From: Desulfobacteraceae bacterium
GTDB lineage: Bacteria; Desulfobacterota; Desulfobulbia; Desulfobulbales; Desulfobulbaceae
DNA length: 11,315 nucleotides
Assembly (NCBI GenBank): GCA_022837185.1
Contig: JALHJD010000071.1
Span: 1 to 11,315 of the forward strand
Direction: 5' to 3'
In this document: piece by piece, positions 7,083 through 11,315 of the stretch
Numbering within the stretch: position 1 is the stretch's first letter
Layout of the letters: every line of letters starts with the position of its first letter
The notes under the pieces: model-generated
Told to the model about the DNA's origin: nothing
Seen by the model: only the letters and a program-made list of their open reading frames with translations
Databases searched by the model: none
Program-made: the position numbers and the translations under genes

Positions 7083-7111
7083 TTGTCCAGACGTCGCCGT
7101 TCTTCTATTCT
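7083..7111 (+). promoter_or_regulatory. Candidate promoter of dnaX
   Basis: TTGTCC (7083-7088) and TATTCT (7106-7111) are 17 bases apart, four consensus matches each, just after the SRP RNA terminator. The start would fall near 7118, leaving a leader of about 30 bases. A tandem ACACGTA (7117-7123 and 7125-7131) lies at that position. Confidence 0.4.
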
Positions 7112-7147
7112 GGGACACACGTAAACACGTACCACTGTTGATTCAAT

Positions 7148-8980
7148 TTGTCGTATCTAGTTCTTGCCAGAAAATCCCGTCCCCGAAGCTTTGACGAAGT
7201 CGTCGGCCAGCAGGCAGTCGTTCGCACACTGCGCAACGCCCTGACCCATGACCGCGTCGCCCATGCCATGATATTCAGCGGCGTCCGCGGCGTGGGAAAA
7301 ACCACCCTGGCCCGGATCATGGCCAAGGCCCTGAACTGCGAGGACCGCCAGGGTCCGGAGCCCTGCAACCGCTGTCGCTCCTGCGCCGAAATCAACGCGG
7401 GCGGCAGCATCGACCTGGTCGAAATCGACGGGGCGTCCAATCGCGGCATCCAGGAAATCCGCGAACTGAAGGAGAACATCCGTTTCCTGCCCACCGCTTC
7501 CCGGTATAAAATCATTATTATCGATGAAGTGCACATGCTGACGACCGAGGCGTTCAACGCGCTGCTCAAGACGCTGGAGGAGCCGCCGGATCATGTGTAT
7601 TTCATGTTTGCCACCACCGAGCTGCACAAGGTGCCGGTGACCATCCTTTCACGCTGCCAGCGGTATGAACTGAAACGGGTGCCCGGCCGCGAACTGGCCG
7701 CGCATTTCCAGGCCGTCGCCGACCTGGAAAAGGTCGCCGTCGAACCCGCCGCCCTGGGACTGATCGTCAGGGAGGCGGGCGGCAGCGTCCGCGACGGCCT
7801 CAGCCTGCTGGACCAGGTTTTTTCCTATTGCGGCAGCACGGTAACCGCCCGGGATGTCACGGAGATACTCGGGCTGGTCAGCCACCAGGCGGTCGCTGAA
7901 ATAGCGGAGGCCCTGTTGGCCGGAAAGCTTGATGACGCAATGGCCCGCCTCGATACGCTGTATGAATACGGGATGGACGTCAAGCGGTTCATCAACGACC
8001 TGCTGACCTGGTTCAGGTCCCTGGTTGTCTGCGGTATCGGCCCGGGCAGCGAAAAATTGCTGGATCTGCCCGACGAACTGCTTGCGGCCGCGCGGGAAGG
8101 TGCCGGCCGACACCCCGCCCAAACCATAATGCTCGTCTTTAACATTTTGATGGAACAGCTTGATAAAGCGAGTTTTTCATCAAATCCAAGGTTTGCCCTG
8201 GAGATGGCCTTCATCAAAGCGGTACAGGCTGCCGAAGTCGTTCCGGTTACCGACATTCTCGGCCGCCTGGACCGGATAATCGCCGAAGTCGCGCCGGCCG
8301 CGGCCGGGGAGGCGGAAGAGGAAGAGCATGAACCCGTCGGCCCGAGACAAGGGGTCGTTCCCCCCGCCGCCCGGGAGGTGCAGGGAGCCGAACCTGAGGC
8401 CTCTTACGGATCGGGGCGGTCCGCTCCGGCGCCGGCGGAGAGCACCGGCCAGGCCGCTGTTCAGAACGGAGATGCGCCCCTGCCGCCGTCAAGCGGGGAA
8501 CAGGAGGCGGCGGAGGGAGCGGTCCAGACCCGGTCCGACGAATCGGTGCGCCGCAGCGTCCGCCGGCATTGGAACGAATTTGTCGAATACGTTCGGGACC
8601 GGAAGCCGTGGATGGCCTCCGCCCTGCAGGTTGCCGCCAATATCCGGCACGAGGACGAGGAGCTTGTCATTCATTATGGCGACCCGGTGCAGTGCCGGCT
8701 GCTGAAAAACAGGGAGAACATAAAACTGCTCACCGAATTCGCCCTTGATTTTTTCCAGGAGAATTTCCGGATCAGATTCGAGGTGCCGGATTCCAACGCC
8801 TGCGAGATTGATCCCGACAACGGGAATTCTCCGCTTCAGGAACGGCAGGCCCTGGCCAACGACGCCCTTGTCCTGACGGCGGTGGACATATTCAACGGCG
8901 AGGTTGGTGACATCCGGGTCGGTCCGCGCTTCCGCAAAGCGGCGGGCGGCGGGCAGGATGACGGGGACGGTGAACCCTGA
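7148..8980 (+). CDS. dnaX: DNA polymerase III subunit tau (clamp-loader ATPase)
   Basis: DnaX is the motor subunit that loads the sliding clamp and, as tau, links polymerase cores at the fork. The 610 residues show Walker A GVRGVGKT at 45-52, zinc cysteines C64, C73, C76 and C79 (the same positions as in E. coli), Walker B IIIIDEVHM at 122-130, the SRC motif at 168-170 and the sensor-2 segment GGSVRDGLSLLDQ at 211-223. Domain III runs to about 380, an Ala/Pro/Glu-rich linker spans about 382-466, and a tau-specific C-terminal region follows (about 467-610). The start is a TTG: the residues after it (SYLVLARK) match the family N-terminus exactly, an in-frame TGA lies nine bases upstream, and no Shine-Dalgarno sequence is visible. 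I found no A-rich slippery heptamer near the linker, so a frameshifted gamma form is not indicated. It heads dnaX-ybaB-recR. Confidence 0.96.
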   Translation: MSYLVLARKSRPRSFDEVVGQQAVVRTLRNALTHDRVAHAMIFSGVRGVGKTTLARIMAKALNCEDRQGPEPCNRCRSCAEINAGGSIDLVEIDGASNRGIQEIRELKENIRFLPTASRYKIIIIDEVHMLTTEAFNALLKTLEEPPDHVYFMFATTELHKVPVTILSRCQRYELKRVPGRELAAHFQAVADLEKVAVEPAALGLIVREAGGSVRDGLSLLDQVFSYCGSTVTARDVTEILGLVSHQAVAEIAEALLAGKLDDAMARLDTLYEYGMDVKRFINDLLTWFRSLVVCGIGPGSEKLLDLPDELLAAAREGAGRHPAQTIMLVFNILMEQLDKASFSSNPRFALEMAFIKAVQAAEVVPVTDILGRLDRIIAEVAPAAAGEAEEEEHEPVGPRQGVVPPAAREVQGAEPEASYGSGRSAPAPAESTGQAAVQNGDAPLPPSSGEQEAAEGAVQTRSDESVRRSVRRHWNEFVEYVRDRKPWMASALQVAANIRHEDEELVIHYGDPVQCRLLKNRENIKLLTEFALDFFQENFRIRFEVPDSNACEIDPDNGNSPLQERQALANDALVLTAVDIFNGEVGDIRVGPRFRKAAGGGQDDGDGEP

Positions 8981-9030
8981 ATTGCGGCCGGGCCTTTCAA
9001 GGACCCCATGCGAGATAAGGAAGACGTACC

Positions 9031-9339
9031 ATGGATATGAGTGAATTAATGAAGCACGCCCGGCAGTTTCAGGAACGGCTGGGCGATATACAGCAGGAGC
9101 TCGGCTCCAGAACGGTGACCGGTTCCGCCGGCGGCGGAATGGTGACGGCCACGCTGAACGGCCGTTTGGAACTGATCGATCTGCACATCGAAGCGCAGGT
9201 CGTCAATCCCGGCGACGTGTCGATGCTGCAGGATCTGGTCATCGCCGCGGTGAATGACGGGCTGATCAAGGCCAGGCAGCTCGCCCAGAGCGAACTGGGC
9301 AAGCTGACCGGCGGCATGAACATTCCCGGCCTGTTCTGA
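9031..9339 (+). CDS. ybaB: YbaB/EbfC family nucleoid-associated DNA-binding protein
   Basis: A 102-residue protein of the YbaB/EbfC family, small dimeric DNA-binding proteins with a tweezer-like fold that associate with the nucleoid. Family features are the N-terminal helix rich in M, Q and E (SELMKHARQFQERL), the central strand segment GGGMVTATLNGRLELIDL and the C-terminal helix with ALKAR-like NDGLIKARQLAQSEL ending in GGMNIPGLF. The ATG at 9031 is supported by AAGGAAG (about 9017-9023) seven bases upstream. It lies 50 bases after dnaX and two bases before recR, the standard place for this gene, and is probably cotranscribed with both. Its exact role alongside RecR is not settled in the literature I know. 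Confidence 0.95.
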   Translation: MDMSELMKHARQFQERLGDIQQELGSRTVTGSAGGGMVTATLNGRLELIDLHIEAQVVNPGDVSMLQDLVIAAVNDGLIKARQLAQSELGKLTGGMNIPGLF

Positions 9340-9341
9340 CC

Positions 9342-9959
9342 ATGCAGGTCGTCCCCCCGGCGCTCGAACGCCTGATCACCGATCTTGCCAGACTGCCCGG
9401 CATCGGCAGAAAAACCGCTTCCCGGCTTGCCCTCTACATCCTCCGCCGCCCTTCATCGGAAGCACTGGAGCTGTCCGAAGGCCTTGCGGCCCTGCACGGC
9501 TCGATATGTCTCTGCGGCAGCTGCTTCGCCTTTTCCGAGACCGATCCTTGCACCATCTGCAGCGATGCGCGGCGGGACGCTTCGCTGCTCTGCGTCGTCG
9601 AGGAGCCGGGGGACATGATGTCCATCGAGAAAACGGCAGCCTTTCGCGGGGTCTACCATATCCTGCACGGCGTTCTGTCGCCCATGGACGGGATAGGTCC
9701 GGATGAATTGAAGATGAAGGAACTGTTCGCACGCCTGCGCGGCGGAAACGTCCAGGAGGTGCTGATTGCAACCAGTTCGACTGTTCCGGGCGAGGCGACC
9801 GCGTCGTATCTCATGGACCGGCTGCGCCGCTTCCCCGTGAAAGTGACCCGTCTCGCCTGCGGCATCCCGATGGGGATGGATATCAAATATGCCGATGAAT
9901 ATACGCTTGCCCGCGCCATTGAAAGCAGAAGGGCCGTGGACGGAGAAAAAGCGTTGTAA
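9342..9959 (+). CDS. recR: Recombination mediator protein RecR
   Basis: RecR acts with RecO (and RecF) to load RecA onto SSB-coated single-stranded DNA at gaps. The 205 residues have the family layout: an N-terminal helix-hairpin-helix (LPGIGRKTASRLA, 18-30), a C4 zinc finger (C58, C61, C70, C73; an additional C56 adjoins it) and a Toprim domain from about residue 82 (LLCVVEEPGDMMSIEKT) through SPMDGIGPDEL and STVPGEATASYL. Length is normal (E. coli 201). The ATG starts two bases after the ybaB stop, so translational coupling is likely. No terminator follows directly; the next 129 bases hold an AT-rich promoter region before tRNA-Val. Confidence 0.97.
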   Translation: MQVVPPALERLITDLARLPGIGRKTASRLALYILRRPSSEALELSEGLAALHGSICLCGSCFAFSETDPCTICSDARRDASLLCVVEEPGDMMSIEKTAAFRGVYHILHGVLSPMDGIGPDELKMKELFARLRGGNVQEVLIATSSTVPGEATASYLMDRLRRFPVKVTRLACGIPMGMDIKYADEYTLARAIESRRAVDGEKAL

Positions 9960-10029
9960 AGGGCAGCGCCGAATCCTGACCGCTTTGGGCAAATTTTCTT
10001 GACATGATGGATGGTTGCTGGTATTTGAC

Positions 10030-10058
10030 TTGAGTTTTTTTTATGATTGATTTATTAT
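10030..10058 (+). promoter_or_regulatory. Promoter of tRNA-Val (and probably thrS)
   Basis: TTGAGT (10030-10035) and TATTAT (10053-10058) are 17 bases apart, matching the consensus at four and five positions, within a strongly AT-rich stretch (10020-10075). Transcription would start near 10065, about 24 bases before the tRNA. A second, poorer pair lies upstream: a perfect TTGACA (9999-10004) with TATTTG (10022-10027), also 17 bases apart. Confidence 0.55.
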
Positions 10059-10088
10059 TGAAATTTTTAGGGCAAAACAGGTTTGTGC

Positions 10089-10163
10089 AGGCGCGTAGCT
10101 CAGTGGGAGAGCGCTACCTTGACGCGGTAGAAGTCGGCGGTTCAATCCCGCCCGCGCCTACCA
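10089..10163 (+). tRNA. tRNA-Val (anticodon GAC)
   Basis: A 75-base tRNA with encoded CCA (10161-10163) and discriminator A10160. Acceptor AGGCGCG (10089-10095) pairs fully with CGCGCCT (10153-10159). D-arm GCTC/GAGC, anticodon stem CTACC/GGTAG with loop TTGACGC (GAC at 10121-10123, reading GUC and GUU), and T-arm GGCGG-TTCAATC-CCGCC are all intact. It lies 70 bases upstream of thrS with no clear separate thrS promoter between them. Confidence 0.96.
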
Positions 10164-10168
10164 TTTTC

Positions 10169-10224
10169 AAAGGCTAAAAGACATGCGGACCACGATGCCG
10201 TTTGCTCTTTAGCCTTTATTTTTT
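10169..10224 (+). terminator. Intrinsic terminator/attenuator between tRNA-Val and thrS
   Basis: AAAGGCTAAA (10169-10178) pairs perfectly over 10 bp with TTTAGCCTTT (10208-10217), followed by A and six T (10219-10224). The 29-base loop region contains most of a ten-codon open frame. The T tract ends nine bases before the thrS ATG. It may simply end the tRNA transcript, but thrS needs read-through unless it has an unseen promoter, so control by attenuation is plausible. Confidence 0.75.
10183..10212 (+). CDS. Putative thrS leader peptide with tandem Thr codons
   Basis: An open frame of nine residues plus stop, reading MRTTMPFAL, with ACC ACG at codons 3-4 (10189-10194). A Shine-Dalgarno-like AAAGG (10169-10173) lies nine bases upstream, inside the 5' arm of the terminator hairpin. 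The TAG stop (10210-10212) lies in the 3' arm. This geometry would let a ribosome paused at the Thr codons cover the 5' arm and block the terminator. Short open frames are common by chance, and the call rests on position, codon content and the downstream threonyl-tRNA synthetase gene only. Confidence 0.4.
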   Translation: MRTTMPFAL

Positions 10225-10233
10225 ACCGCAGAC

Positions 10234-11315
10234 ATGGCCGATATATCCATCAGGATACAGGACGGAGAATCCGGGGCATTCAAACAGGGCGTTACTGCCG
10301 GTGAAGCGCTCAGGGAACTGGTCTCCGCCAAGGTGAGGAAGCAGACCGTCGCCGTCAGGGTCAACGGCGCTGCCGTCGACCTGTCGACCCCCCTGAAGAC
10401 GGACTGCGTCCTGGAGCCCGTGACCGCCGACACCGAAGAGGGGATGGATATTTTACGCCACAGCGCCGCCCATGTCATGGCTCTGGCAGTGCGCCGGATA
10501 TTCGGCGATCACGTGAAAGTCGCAATCGGTCCGGCCATCGAGGACGGCTTTTATTATGATTTTGACCGTGAAGAGCCGTTCACCCCGGATGATTTCGACC
10601 GGATTGAACAGGCAATGGCCGGGATAGTCGAGGCCCGGCTCCCCTTTGAACGCAGAGAGATGCGGATCGGGGAGGCCATCGAGTTCTTCGACCGCCAGGG
10701 AGAAACCTATAAGGTTGAGCTGCTGCGGGATATCGAGGCCGAGACGGTCAGCCTCTACGGACTGGGAGAGTTTGTCGACCTGTGCCGCGGCCCGCACCTG
10801 CCGGACAGTTCCTGGCTCAAGGCATTCAAACTGCTTCGGGTGGCCGGCTCCTACTGGCGGGGCGATGAGAAGAATCCCATGCTCCAGCGGCTGTACGGGA
10901 CGGCTTTTTTCGACAAGAAGGAACTCCGGCAGTATCTGCACCGCCTGGAAGAGGCCAGAAAAAGGGACCACCGTAAACTGGGCAGGGAGCTGGACCTTTT
11001 TACCATCCAGGACCAGATCGGTCCGGGCCTGATCCTCTGGCAGCCCCGCGGTGCCCTGCTGCGCAGACTGATCGAGGACTACTGGAAGGACGAGCATTAC
11101 CGTCATGGCTACGAACTGCTCTATACGCCGCATATCGCCCGGCAGGATCTCTGGAAGACCAGCGGCCATCTTGATTTCTATGCCGAGAATATGTATTCGC
11201 CCATGGAGATCGACGAGATCAAGTATCAGCTCAAGCCCATGAACTGCCCCTTTCATATCGGGGTGTACAAGAGCCACCGGCACAGCTACCGGGAATTTCC
11301 CATCCGCTGGTGCGA
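10234..11315 (+). CDS. thrS: Threonyl-tRNA synthetase, N-terminal part (cut by right edge)
   Basis: ThrRS charges tRNA-Thr in the cytoplasm. The 360 codons visible show a TGS domain (about 1-62), the editing domain with HSAAH (76-80) and C184/H188 in DLCRGPH, which together form the zinc-type editing site that removes mischarged serine, and the start of the class II catalytic core: motif 1 region from GPGLILWQPRG (263-273) and the zinc-ligand cysteine C338 in MNCPFHI. The sequence ends in motif 2 (REFPIRWC). The ATG at 10234 is the only start after an in-frame TAG at 10210; no good Shine-Dalgarno sequence precedes it, only the terminator T tract and ACCGCAGAC. The string AGACATG occurs at both the leader-peptide start and the thrS start. 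The remainder of the gene lies outside the window. Confidence 0.96.
   Translation, partial: MADISIRIQDGESGAFKQGVTAGEALRELVSAKVRKQTVAVRVNGAAVDLSTPLKTDCVLEPVTADTEEGMDILRHSAAHVMALAVRRIFGDHVKVAIGPAIEDGFYYDFDREEPFTPDDFDRIEQAMAGIVEARLPFERREMRIGEAIEFFDRQGETYKVELLRDIEAETVSLYGLGEFVDLCRGPHLPDSSWLKAFKLLRVAGSYWRGDEKNPMLQRLYGTAFFDKKELRQYLHRLEEARKRDHRKLGRELDLFTIQDQIGPGLILWQPRGALLRRLIEDYWKDEHYRHGYELLYTPHIARQDLWKTSGHLDFYAENMYSPMEIDEIKYQLKPMNCPFHIGVYKSHRHSYREFPIRWC

Noticed and set aside
1..11315. CRISPR array, insertion sequence, prophage or toxin-antitoxin system
   Set aside because: No regularly spaced repeats, no terminal inverted repeats with a transposase, and no phage or toxin motifs seen; all substantial frames are accounted for by chromosomal genes.

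Overview
The window is GC-rich chromosomal DNA of housekeeping type. The gene order, the BepA-like M48/TPR protease with a signal peptide and the sigma-54 activator suggest a Gram-negative bacterium. My best guess is Desulfobacterota (the former Deltaproteobacteria), by inference only. I see no insertion sequence, prophage, CRISPR array or other sign of recent transfer. Coding is dense, and no gene-free gap exceeds about 220 bases. Long open frames opposite the real genes are GC-codon-bias shadows and are left out.

Positions 1-2621 (minus strand): a two-domain peptide-type ABC transporter ATPase (YejF-like) is followed by uvrC, with a 4-base ATGA overlap. uvrC runs off the left edge and is read here as its N-terminal 325 codons.

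Positions 2840-4666 (plus strand): a secreted M48 zinc metalloprotease with TPR-like repeats (BepA type), then a small unrecognised protein with two predicted membrane segments. They converge on a minus-strand sigma-54 activator (4691-6067). Its N-terminal receiver domain has lost its phosphorylation residues, and it is preceded by a near-consensus sigma-70 promoter.

Positions 6276-9959 (plus strand): the conserved block tadA, tRNA-Ser(GGA), SRP RNA, dnaX, ybaB/ebfC, recR. It links tRNA modification, protein targeting and replication/recombination. The same order is known from Bacillus subtilis, so it is an ancient arrangement.

Positions 10030-11315 (plus strand): a promoter, tRNA-Val(GAC), an intrinsic-terminator hairpin and thrS, which is cut by the right edge. 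The hairpin encloses a ten-codon open frame, start to stop, with two adjacent threonine codons. Its Shine-Dalgarno sequence lies in the 5' arm of the hairpin and its stop codon in the 3' arm. This suggests ribosome-mediated attenuation of thrS. It is the most interesting candidate in the window, but it remains a hypothesis from one sequence.
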